DNA of 15,062 nucleotides from Erysipelotrichaceae bacterium. GTDB taxonomy: Bacteria; Bacillota_I; Bacilli_A; Erysipelotrichales; Coprobacillaceae. Below, piece after piece: positions 1 through 8,298 of the stretch. The translations under genes were made by a program, and so were the position numbers. Position 1 is the stretch's first letter, and each line of letters begins with the position of its first letter. The DNA lies in the NCBI GenBank assembly GCA_021200395.1, contig JAJQGQ010000073.1, forward strand, positions 1-15,062, read 5' to 3'. The notes under the pieces are model-generated. The model searched no databases. It was given only the letters and a program-made list of their open reading frames with translations, and was not told where the DNA came from.

Positions 1-75
1 TCTTTCAAAAGTTTATGAATTATCTAAAAAACATCACAAATAACAAATTTCACAAATGAAAAAAGAACATTTCTG

Positions 76-107
76 TTGACTAAAAAAATAAAAAGGTATA
101 AGATAAT
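76..107 (+). promoter_or_regulatory. Putative sigma-A promoter of the ilv-leu operon
   Basis: A TTGACT box at 76-81 is followed after 17 bases by TAAGAT (99-104). TATAAG (97-102) and GATAAT (102-107) are overlapping alternatives for the -10. Transcription would begin near 110, just before Stem I of the T-box leader, which is the expected position. The stretch before it (1-75) shows no gene that I can support. Confidence 0.6.
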
Positions 108-130
108 TCTAACAACCCTTATAGTAAATA

Positions 131-418
131 CAAAGATAGGAAATAGTAGGTAATGAAAGATGCCTAGAGAGGTTCTGGCTGGTGTAAAGAATCGTGAAAG
201 CATTATTGAACTCATCCTTGAGTGGAGCACTGAAACAATAGGAGTAAGCTGCTACGGAACTTGCGACCGTTATCACGCTAGAGTATGTACTTATTGAATT
301 AAGCGTACTTGATAAGGTTATTATCGTGAGATAATAATGAACATGAGGTGGAACCACGAAGTTAATTACTCTCGTCCTCTATTATGAAGATTTTCATAGT
401 TGAGACGAGATTTTTTAT
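131..418 (+). promoter_or_regulatory. T-box riboswitch leader, leucine-type (CTC specifier)
   Basis: This is a tRNA-sensing transcription attenuator. The lower part of Stem I pairs GGTAATG (150-156) with CATTATT (201-207). The specifier loop has AGTA on the 5' side and GAACTCA (208-214) on the 3' side, putting the specifier codon CTC (Leu) at 211-213. The AGAGAGG bulge and GGCTGGTG distal loop region resemble conserved Stem I elements. Stem III is TTATTATC (318-325), a GTGA loop, then GATAATAA (330-337). The T-box core AGGTGGAACCACG is at 346-358. The antiterminator pairs GAGG (345-348) with CCTC (376-379) and ACG (356-358) with CGT (373-375), leaving the bulge TGGAACC. Uncharged tRNA-Leu should therefore switch on the operon. 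The variable bulge base is A (352), whereas tRNA-Leu, with its usual A73, predicts T. Confidence 0.93.
370..416 (+). terminator. T-box attenuator (intrinsic terminator)
   Basis: TCTCGT (370-375) pairs with ACGAGA (405-410). After a one-base bulge CTC (377-379) pairs with GAG (402-404), and the stem continues through ATTATGAA and TTCATAGT, closing on a GATT loop. A run of T follows at 411-416. The stem uses the same CGTCCTC bases as the antiterminator, so the two structures exclude each other. Confidence 0.92.
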
Positions 419-443
419 TATATGGGAAAGAGGAGGTACAAAA

Positions 444-2126
444 ATGAATTACAAAAAGTATAAGAGATTTGAAACAATTAAATTAAAAGATCGTACTTGG
501 CCTGATAATGAGATTGATAAGGCTCCGATCTGGTGTAGTGTTGATTTAAGGGATGGAAATCAAGCATTGGTTACACCAATGAAAGTAGAAGAAAAGGTGG
601 AAATGTTCCAATTATTAGTTGATTTGGGATTTAAGGAAATAGAAGTTGGTTTTCCATCTGCTTCACAAATTGAATTTGATTTTTTAAGATTATTGATTAG
701 AGAAAACTTAATTCCTGATGATGTCACTATTCAAGTATTAACTCAAGCTAGAGAACATTTGATTAGAAGAACTTTCGAAGCATTGGAAGGATTAGATAGA
801 GCTATTGTGCATATTTATAATTCTACTTCTGTTTTACAAAGAGATGTTGTTTTTAATAAGAGTAAAGAAGAAATTAAACAAATCGCTATTGATGGTACTC
901 AATTAGTAAAAGATTTATGTAGTGAATTCTCTGGTGAAGTTATTTTAGAATATTCTCCTGAAAGTTTTACTGGTACAGAAATGGATTATGCATTAGAAGT
1001 ATGTGAAGCTGTCTTAGATACTTGGGGAGCATCAAAAGATAAGAAAGTGATTATTAACTTACCTTCTACTGTTGAAATGGATTCTCCTAATGTTTATGCT
1101 GATCAAATTGAATGGATGTGCAGAAATTTTAAAGATAGAGAACGCGTTATTGTAAGCTTACATCCTCATAATGATAGAGGTTGTGGTGTAGCTACAACTG
1201 AACTTGGTTTATTAGCTGGTGCTGATAGAGTTGAAGGGACTTTATTTGGGAATGGTGAAAGAACAGGTAATGTAGATATTATTACATTAGCATTAAATAT
1301 GTATACTCATGGTGTTGATCCTGAATTAGAGTTAGGTGAAATGAATCATATTAAACATGTTTATGAAAAATGTACAAAGATGGAAGTTCCTCCAAGACAT
1401 CCATATGCTGGATCTTTAGTCTTTACAGCATTTAGTGGTTCTCATCAGGATGCTATTAATAAAGGTATGAATGCTTATCATGAAAGAAATACAGGTATCT
1501 GGGAAGTACCATATTTACCAATTGATCCTGCTGATTTAGGTAGACAATATGAACCAATTGTACGTATCAATTCACAATCTGGTAAAGGTGGCGTTGCTTA
1601 TGTTATGGATAATGTTTTTGGCTATCGTTTACCAAAAGCTTTGCAAGCTGATTTCTCTAAAGCCATTCAAAATATAAGTGAAATTGAGGGTGAAGTATCA
1701 CCAGAAAGAATCTATGATACTTTTAGAAAAGAATATATTGATCTTGAAACACCTTATAAATTTATTAAACAAAGATTAATTGATATTAGTGATGAAGGTG
1801 AATATGAAAGAAGAGCAGAAGTGACTATTGAAGATCATGGTGTTGTAAGAACATTGATTGGATATGGTAATGGTCCTATTGATGCTGTTAAGAATGCTTT
1901 TAATTCAGATGAAAACTTCTTATATACTCATTTATTAGATTATAGTGAACATGCTTTAACTTCAGGCTCATCTGCAAAGGCAGCAGCATATGTTCAATTA
2001 AGACCTAAAGGCTATGCCCAAAGTGAATTTGGCGTTGGTGTTCATGCAAATATTACAACTGCTACAATTAAAGCTATTATTTCTGGTATGAACCGTATTC
2101 ATAAAAATATTAAAAAGGAAGGATAA
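444..2126 (+). CDS. leuA: 2-isopropylmalate synthase, yeast/actinobacterial-type (LeuA type II)
   Basis: The 560-residue enzyme condenses 2-ketoisovalerate with acetyl-CoA to give 2-isopropylmalate, the committed step of leucine synthesis. The DLRDGNQAL motif at 34-42 supplies the catalytic Arg and a metal Asp. HPHND at 240-244 supplies metal-binding histidines, and GNGERTGN at 269-276 is the usual signature of the barrel. The C-terminal ~130 residues match the leucine-binding regulatory domain in length and style. Length and the N-terminal KYKRF..I.L..R.WP opening fit the long type II family rather than the ~510-residue NifV-like LeuA. I place the start at 444 because AGGAGG lies at 431-436. 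An in-frame ATG at 384 sits inside the attenuator hairpin and has no ribosome site. It is the first gene after the T-box, and feedback by leucine is likely from the family. Confidence 0.96.
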   Translation: MNYKKYKRFETIKLKDRTWPDNEIDKAPIWCSVDLRDGNQALVTPMKVEEKVEMFQLLVDLGFKEIEVGFPSASQIEFDFLRLLIRENLIPDDVTIQVLTQAREHLIRRTFEALEGLDRAIVHIYNSTSVLQRDVVFNKSKEEIKQIAIDGTQLVKDLCSEFSGEVILEYSPESFTGTEMDYALEVCEAVLDTWGASKDKKVIINLPSTVEMDSPNVYADQIEWMCRNFKDRERVIVSLHPHNDRGCGVATTELGLLAGADRVEGTLFGNGERTGNVDIITLALNMYTHGVDPELELGEMNHIKHVYEKCTKMEVPPRHPYAGSLVFTAFSGSHQDAINKGMNAYHERNTGIWEVPYLPIDPADLGRQYEPIVRINSQSGKGGVAYVMDNVFGYRLPKALQADFSKAIQNISEIEGEVSPERIYDTFRKEYIDLETPYKFIKQRLIDISDEGEYERRAEVTIEDHGVVRTLIGYGNGPIDAVKNAFNSDENFLYTHLLDYSEHALTSGSSAKAAAYVQLRPKGYAQSEFGVGVHANITTATIKAIISGMNRIHKNIKKEG

Positions 2127-2128
2127 AC

Positions 2129-2629
2129 ATGGAAGAACTTATTTTATCAATACTTGTTCGAAATAGTGCTGGTGTTTTAACAAGAGTAAGTAGTTTGTTT
2201 TCTAGAAGAGGTTATAACATTGATAGTTTGACTGTAGGACCTACAAATAATCCAGAGATTTCTAGAATGACAGTGGTTGCTAAAGGTGATACACGAATTT
2301 TAGAACAAATTGAAAAACAAGTAAAAAAATTGGAAGATGTTTTAGAGGTATTTGCTTTAAAAAGAGGACAGTCTGTTTATCGTGAATTGGTGCTTATTAA
2401 AGTAGAAGCTGGAAAAGAAGAAAGAGCAGATATTGTTTCTATTGTAGATATTTTTAGAGCAAGAATTGTCGATGTGTCTCCAGATTCATTGATTATTGAA
2501 GTTACTGGTGATCATGGCAAGATTAATGGCTTATTAGCCATGTTAGATGGTTTCAATGTCGTAGAGATTGTGCGTACTGGAGTTGCTGGTATACAAAGAG
2601 GTCTTAGCGATTTTGAAATAGATAAATAA
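2129..2629 (+). CDS. ilvN: Acetolactate (acetohydroxyacid) synthase, small regulatory subunit
   Basis: This 166-residue protein is the regulatory subunit that activates IlvB and normally gives it valine sensitivity. An N-terminal ACT domain (about 4-75) opens with ILVRNSAGVLTRVSSLFSRR and runs through GYNIDSLTVGPT, where the effector usually binds. A second ALS small-subunit C-terminal domain fills the rest, ending near TGVAGIQRG. The length is typical of the IlvH/IlvN class. The ribosome site GGAAGGA overlaps the end of leuA, and only two bases separate the genes, so coupling to leuA is likely. Unusually, the catalytic subunit gene is not next door: ilvB is the last gene of the operon, five genes downstream. 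Confidence 0.95.
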   Translation: MEELILSILVRNSAGVLTRVSSLFSRRGYNIDSLTVGPTNNPEISRMTVVAKGDTRILEQIEKQVKKLEDVLEVFALKRGQSVYRELVLIKVEAGKEERADIVSIVDIFRARIVDVSPDSLIIEVTGDHGKINGLLAMLDGFNVVEIVRTGVAGIQRGLSDFEIDK

Positions 2630-2653
2630 TTTTTACAGGGGGTAAAAAGAAAA

Positions 2654-3670
2654 ATGGCAAAAATTTTTTATGAGTCAGATTGTGATTTATCTTTATTAGA
2701 TGGAAAGACAGTTGCAATCATTGGTTATGGTTCTCAAGGTCATGCACATGCATTAAACTTAAAAGAATCAGGTGTTAAAGTTATTGTTGGTTTATATGAA
2801 GGTTCTAAATCTTGGCCTAAGGCAGAAGCTGCTGGTTTTGAAGTTTATACTTCAGCTGAAGCTGCTAAAAAAGCTGATATCATCATGATCTTAATTAATG
2901 ATGAATTACAAGCTAAGTTATATAAAGAATCTATTGAACCAAACTTAGAAGAAGGCAATATGTTAATGTTCGCTCATGGTTTCAATATCCATTTTGGACA
3001 AATCGTTCCACCTAAGAATGTTGATGTAACTATGATTGCACCTAAAGCTCCAGGACATACTGTAAGAAGTGAATACCAAGCTGGTAAAGGAACTCCTTGC
3101 TTAGTTGCTGTAGAACAAGATGCTACTGGTAGAGCTCAAGATATCGCATTAGCTTATGGTTTAGCTATTGGTGGTGCAAGAGCTGGTATTTTGGAAACAA
3201 CATTTAGAACTGAAACTGAAACTGACTTATTTGGTGAACAAGCAGTTCTTTGCGGTGGTGTTTGTGCCTTAATGCAAGCTGGTTTTGAAACATTAGTAGA
3301 AGCTGGATATGATCCAAAGAATGCTTATTTTGAATGTATCCATGAAATGAAATTAATTGTTGACTTAATCTATCAATCAGGTTTTGAAGGTATGAGATAT
3401 TCTATTTCTAATACTGCTGAATATGGTGATTATATTACTGGTCCAAAGATTATTACTGAAGATACTAAGAAAGCTATGAAGAAGATTTTAGCTGATATTC
3501 AAGATGGTACATTTGCTAAAGATTTCTTATTAGATATGTCTCCAGCTGGTGGACAAGCTCATTTCAAAGCTATGAGAAAGAAAGCTGCAGAACATCAATC
3601 AGAACAAGTTGGTAAAGAAATTAGAAAATTATATAGCTGGTCTGATGAAGACAAGTTAATTAACAACTAA
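2654..3670 (+). CDS. ilvC: Ketol-acid reductoisomerase, class I
   Basis: The 338-residue enzyme isomerises and reduces acetolactate or acetohydroxybutyrate in valine and isoleucine synthesis. The Rossmann motif GYGSQGHAHA is at 24-33. The Mg-binding motif TETDLFGEQ places D191 and E195 at the two-metal site. Length fits the short class I form. The cofactor-selecting loop after the second strand reads YEGSKSW (48-54). Many NADPH-dependent enzymes have Arg at the first position, so Tyr48 and Glu49 leave the NADPH/NADH preference open. A GGGGG-containing ribosome site (near 2639-2643) precedes the ATG. The gene lies 24 bases after ilvN. Downstream is a hairpin-rich gap before leuC. Confidence 0.97.
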   Translation: MAKIFYESDCDLSLLDGKTVAIIGYGSQGHAHALNLKESGVKVIVGLYEGSKSWPKAEAAGFEVYTSAEAAKKADIIMILINDELQAKLYKESIEPNLEEGNMLMFAHGFNIHFGQIVPPKNVDVTMIAPKAPGHTVRSEYQAGKGTPCLVAVEQDATGRAQDIALAYGLAIGGARAGILETTFRTETETDLFGEQAVLCGGVCALMQAGFETLVEAGYDPKNAYFECIHEMKLIVDLIYQSGFEGMRYSISNTAEYGDYITGPKIITEDTKKAMKKILADIQDGTFAKDFLLDMSPAGGQAHFKAMRKKAAEHQSEQVGKEIRKLYSWSDEDKLINN

Positions 3671-3676
3671 TAAAGT

Positions 3677-3727
3677 CACACACATTTGTGTGTGCTCAAT
3701 GGATTGCTGTTTAAGTAATCCTTTGAG
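3677..3727 (+). other. Two adjacent intercistronic hairpins between ilvC and leuC
   Basis: CACACACA (3677-3684) and TGTGTGTG (3687-3694) form an 8-bp stem with a tiny loop. Directly after it, CTCAA (3695-3699) pairs with TTGAG (3723-3727) and GGATTGCT (3701-3708) pairs with AGTAATCC (3714-3721), with one T-T mismatch between the two helices. No T run follows, so neither is a standard intrinsic terminator. They more likely act in mRNA processing or stability, separating ilvC from the leuCDB part of the message. That role is an inference. Confidence 0.7.
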
Positions 3728-3756
3728 GACATACAAAAATAAAGGGGGAAATAATT

Positions 3757-5028
3757 ATGTCAATGACGATGACTCAAAAAATATTGGCTGATCATGCGGG
3801 ATTAAAAGAAGTCACTGCTGGTCAACTTATTGAAGCAAAGTTAGATTTGGTTATGGCTAATGATGTCACTGGCCCAATGGCTATTCCAATTTTTAAACAA
3901 ATGGCTGACAAAGTCTTTGATAAAGATAAAGTCGTCTTAGTACCAGATCACTTTACACCTAATAAAGATATTAAATCAGCTCAAAACTGTAAAGCAATGC
4001 GTGAATTCTCATTTGCTCAAGAATTAACACATCATATGGAACAAGGTAAATGTGGTGTAGAACATGCGATTTTACCTGAATCTGGATTAACAGTTGCTGG
4101 TGAATGTATTATTGGTGCAGATTCACATACTTGTACTTATGGTGCTTTAGGAGCTTTTTCTACAGGTGTTGGAACAACAGATATTGCTACTGGTATGGCA
4201 ACTGGTGAATTATGGTTTAAGGTTCCTTCAGCTATTAAGATTGTTTTAACTGGTAAGCTCAATCCACATGTGAGTGGTAAAGATGTTATTTTACATATTA
4301 TTGGTAAAATTGGTGTTGATGGTGCTTTATATAAGTCTATGGAATTTACTGGTCCTGGTGTGAGTGAATTATCTATGGATGATCGTTTTACTATTTGTAA
4401 TATGGCGATTGAAGCAGGTGGAAAGAATGGTATTTTCCCTGTTGATGATCAAGCTATTGCTTATATGGAAGAACATTCTACAAAAGCATATAAGATTTAT
4501 GAAGCAGATGAAGATGCTCAGTATGATGAAGTTGTAGAAATCAACTTATCAGATATCGTACCTACTGTTGCATTCCCTCATTTACCTGGTAATGCTCATA
4601 CCATTGATGAAATCAATGAATCAGAAAAGATTTATATTGATCAAGTCGTTATTGGTTCATGTACAAATGGACGTATTAGTGACTTAAGAAAAGCAGCTGC
4701 TATTCTTAAAGGTCATAAAGTTAATGAACATGTTAGAGTCATGGTTTTACCAGCTACTCAAAAAATCTTTATGCAATGTGTTCATGAAGGTTTAGTAGAT
4801 ATATTTGTAGAAGCAGGTTGTGCATTTAATACACCAAGTTGTGGTCCTTGTATGGGTGGTCATATGGGTGTACTTGCCAATGGTGAAAAATGTGTTTCTA
4901 CAACAAATCGTAACTTTATAGGGCGTATGGGAGATGTTGAATCATTGATTTACTTAGCTTCTCCTGAAACAGCTGCTGCAAGTGCTATTGCTGGATATAT
5001 TGCAGATCCAAGAAAGGTGGGAGAATAA
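3757..5028 (+). CDS. leuC: 3-isopropylmalate dehydratase, large subunit
   Basis: This 423-residue [4Fe-4S] aconitase-family subunit works with LeuD to convert 2-isopropylmalate to 3-isopropylmalate. The cluster ligands are visible: C302 in IGSCTNG, and C362 and C365 in PSCGPCMGG. GADSHTCTYGALGAFSTGVG is the family's conserved active-site segment. The length of about 420 residues marks the shorter clostridial/archaeal-type LeuC rather than the ~465-residue enterobacterial type. The start at 3757 has a GGGGGA ribosome site (about 3744-3749). A second ATG at 3763 is possible but further from it. The stop overlaps the leuD start by one base (TAATG), pointing to coupled translation in 1:1 amounts. 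Confidence 0.96.
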   Translation: MSMTMTQKILADHAGLKEVTAGQLIEAKLDLVMANDVTGPMAIPIFKQMADKVFDKDKVVLVPDHFTPNKDIKSAQNCKAMREFSFAQELTHHMEQGKCGVEHAILPESGLTVAGECIIGADSHTCTYGALGAFSTGVGTTDIATGMATGELWFKVPSAIKIVLTGKLNPHVSGKDVILHIIGKIGVDGALYKSMEFTGPGVSELSMDDRFTICNMAIEAGGKNGIFPVDDQAIAYMEEHSTKAYKIYEADEDAQYDEVVEINLSDIVPTVAFPHLPGNAHTIDEINESEKIYIDQVVIGSCTNGRISDLRKAAAILKGHKVNEHVRVMVLPATQKIFMQCVHEGLVDIFVEAGCAFNTPSCGPCMGGHMGVLANGEKCVSTTNRNFIGRMGDVESLIYLASPETAAASAIAGYIADPRKVGE

Positions 5029-5525
5029 TGAAAGCCAACGGTAAAGTATTAAAATATGGAGATAACGTTGATACTGATGTTATTATTCCTGCTCGTTATT
5101 TAAATTCATTTGATGCTAAAGAATTAGCCACTCATGCGATGGTTGATTTGGATCCTACATTTGTAGATAGATTAAATCCTGGTGATATTATGGTCGCAGG
5201 TAAAAACTTTGGTTGTGGTTCTTCTAGGGAACATGCTCCTTTAGCTTTAAAAACAGCTGGTGTTAGTTGTGTTATTGCTAAATCATTTGCTAGAATTTTC
5301 TATCGTAATTCAATTAATATTGGTTTTGCCATATTAGAATGTGAAGAAGCTGCTAATGATATTGATGAAGGTAATCAAGTGGAAATTGATTTTGATACAG
5401 GTACAATTACTAATATTACTAAAAATAAAACATATAAAGCACAACCTTTCCCTGAATTCTTACAAAAAATGATTGAAGTTAATGGCTTAGTCAATTATGT
5501 TAATGCCAAGAAAGAGGCAAAATAA
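5028..5525 (+). CDS. leuD: 3-isopropylmalate dehydratase, small subunit
   Basis: This 165-residue swivel-domain subunit completes the LeuCD isomerase. The N-terminal YGDNVDTDVIIPARYLN segment and the GCGSSREHAP substrate-loop motif (62-71) are diagnostic. The length is that of the short archaeal/clostridial LeuD, matching the short LeuC next to it, so the two probably form one subfamily pair. It overlaps leuC by one base at its start and leuB by one base at its end, both through TAATG, so leuC, leuD and leuB are likely translated as a coupled unit. Confidence 0.96.
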   Translation: MKANGKVLKYGDNVDTDVIIPARYLNSFDAKELATHAMVDLDPTFVDRLNPGDIMVAGKNFGCGSSREHAPLALKTAGVSCVIAKSFARIFYRNSINIGFAILECEEAANDIDEGNQVEIDFDTGTITNITKNKTYKAQPFPEFLQKMIEVNGLVNYVNAKKEAK

Positions 5526-6607
5526 TGGAAAAGAATATTGCAGTTATTCGTGGTGATGGGATTGGTCCTGAAATTGTTGATGCAACAATTAATGTTTTAA
5601 ATGCTATCGCTAAAAAATATAATCATACTTTTAATTATAACTATATTTTAATGGGTGGATGCTCTATTGATGCATATGGTGTTCCTTTAACGGATGAAGC
5701 TATTGAAATCGCGCAAAATAGTGATGCTGTTTTACTAGGTTCTATTGGTGGTGATACAACAACTTCACCTTGGTATCAATTAGATCCATCACTTCGTCCT
5801 GAAGCAGGATTATTAAAAATGAGAAAATCTTTAGGTTTATTTGCTAATCTTAGACCTGCATACTTATATGATGAATTAAAAGGTGCATGTCCTTTAAAAG
5901 AAGAAATCACTGAAGGTGGTTTTGATATGATGATTATGCGTGAGTTAACTGGTGGTTTATATTTTGGGGAAAGAAATACAACTGAAATTGATGGTCAGTT
6001 AGTAGCTCATGATAATTTGATTTATAGTGAAGCAGAAATCAGAAGAATTGCGAAACGTGGTTTTGATATCGCCATGAAGCGTCGTAAGAAAGTTACTTCC
6101 GTTGATAAAGCCAATGTTTTAGATACATCTCGTTTATGGCGTAAAGTGGTTAATGAAGTGGCTAAAGATTATCCTGAAGTAGAATTGGAACATATGTTAG
6201 TAGATAATTGTGCGATGCAATTAGTGAAGAATCCTAGACAGTTTGATGTTATTTTAACAGAAAATATGTTTGGAGATATATTAAGTGATGAAGCAAGTAT
6301 GGTAACGGGTTCTATTGGCATGCTTTCAAGTGCATCTTTAAGAGAAGATAAGCTTGGTATGTATGAACCAAGTCATGGTAGTGCACCTGATATTGCTGGT
6401 AAGAATATAGCAAATCCGCTTGCCACGATTCTTTCAGGAGCGATGATGCTTAGATATTCATTTGATTTAGATGAAGAGGCTAAGGCTATTGAAGATGCTG
6501 TTGAAAAAGTATTGAAACAAGGTTATCGTACAATTGATATTATGAGTGAAGGTAAGGAAGAAGTAAGCTGCTCAAAGATGAGTGAACTTATTGTAGAAAA
6601 TTTATAG
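5525..6607 (+). CDS. leuB: 3-isopropylmalate dehydrogenase
   Basis: The 360-residue NAD-dependent enzyme oxidatively decarboxylates 3-isopropylmalate to 2-ketoisocaproate. GDGIGPE at 10-16, R139 and Y146 in MRELTGGLYFGE, K195 in SVDKANV, and D251/D255 in GDILSDEAS form the expected catalytic and metal-binding set. EPSHGSAPDIAG is the adenine-side NAD-binding motif that distinguishes this family in combination with the length. It begins within the leuD stop codon (TAATG) and is followed ten bases later by ilvD. All residues needed for activity appear present. Confidence 0.97.
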   Translation: MEKNIAVIRGDGIGPEIVDATINVLNAIAKKYNHTFNYNYILMGGCSIDAYGVPLTDEAIEIAQNSDAVLLGSIGGDTTTSPWYQLDPSLRPEAGLLKMRKSLGLFANLRPAYLYDELKGACPLKEEITEGGFDMMIMRELTGGLYFGERNTTEIDGQLVAHDNLIYSEAEIRRIAKRGFDIAMKRRKKVTSVDKANVLDTSRLWRKVVNEVAKDYPEVELEHMLVDNCAMQLVKNPRQFDVILTENMFGDILSDEASMVTGSIGMLSSASLREDKLGMYEPSHGSAPDIAGKNIANPLATILSGAMMLRYSFDLDEEAKAIEDAVEKVLKQGYRTIDIMSEGKEEVSCSKMSELIVENL

Positions 6608-6617
6608 GAGGGCGACT

Positions 6618-8285
6618 ATGAAAAGTGATAATGTAAAAAAGGGTGTTGAAAGAGCACCTCATAGATCATTGTTTAATGCCTTAGGAATGACAGAAGAAGA
6701 ATTAAGTAGACCATTGATTGGTGTTGTTAATTCTTATAATGAAATTGTTCCTGGACATATGAATTTGGATAAAATAACAGAAGCTGTTAAAAAAGGTATT
6801 TATTTAGCAGGTGGTACACCTATTGAAGTACCTGCTATTGCTGTATGTGATGGTATTGCTATGAACCATACAGGTATGAAATATTCATTAGTAACAAGAG
6901 AATTAATTTGTGATAGTACAGAATGTTTAGCTAACGCTCATCAATTTGATGGTTTGGTTATGATTCCTAACTGTGATAAAAATGTTCCTGGTTTATTAAT
7001 GGCAGCTGCTAGAATCAATATTCCTACTATTTTTGTTAGTGGTGGACCTATGTTGGCTGGTAGAAGATTAGATGGTAAACAAACTTGCTTATCTACTTTA
7101 TTTGAAGCTGTTGGTCAATATAATGCTGGTAAGATTTCTTTAGAAAAATTAACAGAATTTGAAGAAAAAGCATGTCCTACATGTGGTTCTTGTTCAGGTA
7201 TGTATACAGCTAACTCAATGAACTGCTTAACTGAAGTATTAGGTATGGGATTAAAAGGTAATGGTACTATTCCTGCAGTATATAGTGAAAGAATTCGTTT
7301 AGCAAAACATGCTGGTATGCAAATTATGAAACTAGTAGAACAAGATATTAAACCTAGAGATATCATGACTAAAGATGCTTTCTTAAACGCTTTAACTGTT
7401 GATATGGCTTTAGGATGCTCTACAAATTCTATGTTACACTTACCTGCTATTGCTTATGAAGCTGGTGTAGAATTAAACTTAGATATTGCTAATGAAATCT
7501 CTAAAGTGACACCTAACTTATGTCATTTAGCTCCTGCTGGAGATACATTCATGGAAGATTTGAATGAAGCTGGTGGTGTTTATGCTGTTATGAATGAGTT
7601 AGATAAGATTGGTGTATTACATACAGATTGTATGACTTGTACAACAAAAACAGTGAAAGAAAATATTGAAGGATGCGTTAATTTAGATCCAAACATCATT
7701 CATCCTGTAGAAAATCCATATATGAAAACAGGTGGTATTGCTGTATTAAGAGGTAATTTAGCACCTGATAGCTGTGTTGTTAAACAAAGTGCTGTTGCAC
7801 CTGAAATGATGCAACATAAAGGACCTGCAAGAGTCTTTGATAGTGAAGAAGAAGCTATTACAGCAATTCGTGCTGGTAAGATTGTTGCTGGTGATGTTGT
7901 TGTTATTAGATATGAAGGACCTAAAGGTGGACCTGGTATGCGTGAAATGTTATCACCTACTTCAGAAATTGCTGGTATGGGCTTAGATAAAGATGTTGCA
8001 TTGATTACTGATGGTCGTTTCTCTGGTGCAACAAGAGGAGCATCTATTGGCCATGTTTCTCCTGAAGCAGCAGTTGGTGGACCTATTGGTTTGGTCCATG
8101 AAGGTGATATGATTGATATTGATATTATTAATCATAGTATTCAATTATGTGTAAGTGATGAAGAATTAGCCCAAAGAAAGAAGAACTTTACTCCAAAGAA
8201 AACAGAAGCTACTGGATATTTAAAGAAATATCAAGCTATGGTAACTTCTGCTAATACAGGAGCAGTACTAAAAGTAAAAGATTAA
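6618..8285 (+). CDS. ilvD: Dihydroxyacid dehydratase
   Basis: The 555-residue Fe-S enzyme dehydrates 2,3-dihydroxy acids to 2-keto acids in valine and isoleucine synthesis. C119 in NCDKNVPG and the C186-C189-C192 cluster in CPTCGSCSGMYTANSMNC are the conserved cluster-binding region. Near residue 45 the sequence reads EIVPGHMNL. As I recall the families, [2Fe-2S] types carry a Cys there (PCN), whereas the oxygen-labile E. coli-like [4Fe-4S] type has VPGH. I therefore infer a [4Fe-4S] enzyme, which would suit an anaerobe. The strong ribosome site TAGGAGGG overlaps the leuB end. Fourteen bases after ilvD the ilvB gene begins. Confidence 0.96.
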   Translation: MKSDNVKKGVERAPHRSLFNALGMTEEELSRPLIGVVNSYNEIVPGHMNLDKITEAVKKGIYLAGGTPIEVPAIAVCDGIAMNHTGMKYSLVTRELICDSTECLANAHQFDGLVMIPNCDKNVPGLLMAAARINIPTIFVSGGPMLAGRRLDGKQTCLSTLFEAVGQYNAGKISLEKLTEFEEKACPTCGSCSGMYTANSMNCLTEVLGMGLKGNGTIPAVYSERIRLAKHAGMQIMKLVEQDIKPRDIMTKDAFLNALTVDMALGCSTNSMLHLPAIAYEAGVELNLDIANEISKVTPNLCHLAPAGDTFMEDLNEAGGVYAVMNELDKIGVLHTDCMTCTTKTVKENIEGCVNLDPNIIHPVENPYMKTGGIAVLRGNLAPDSCVVKQSAVAPEMMQHKGPARVFDSEEEAITAIRAGKIVAGDVVVIRYEGPKGGPGMREMLSPTSEIAGMGLDKDVALITDGRFSGATRGASIGHVSPEAAVGGPIGLVHEGDMIDIDIINHSIQLCVSDEELAQRKKNFTPKKTEATGYLKKYQAMVTSANTGAVLKVKD

Positions 8286-8298
8286 AGGAGGAGAAGAA

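Noticed and set aside
24..357. Two short - strand reading frames over the leader
   Set aside because: They lie antisense to the T-box, have no ribosome sites and encode low-complexity hydrophobic residues; the RNA structure explains the sequence.
384..443. Upstream in-frame ATG for leuA giving 20 extra residues
   Set aside because: It lies within the attenuator hairpin, has no ribosome site, and the extra residues are encoded by terminator sequence. AGGAGG precedes the ATG at 444.
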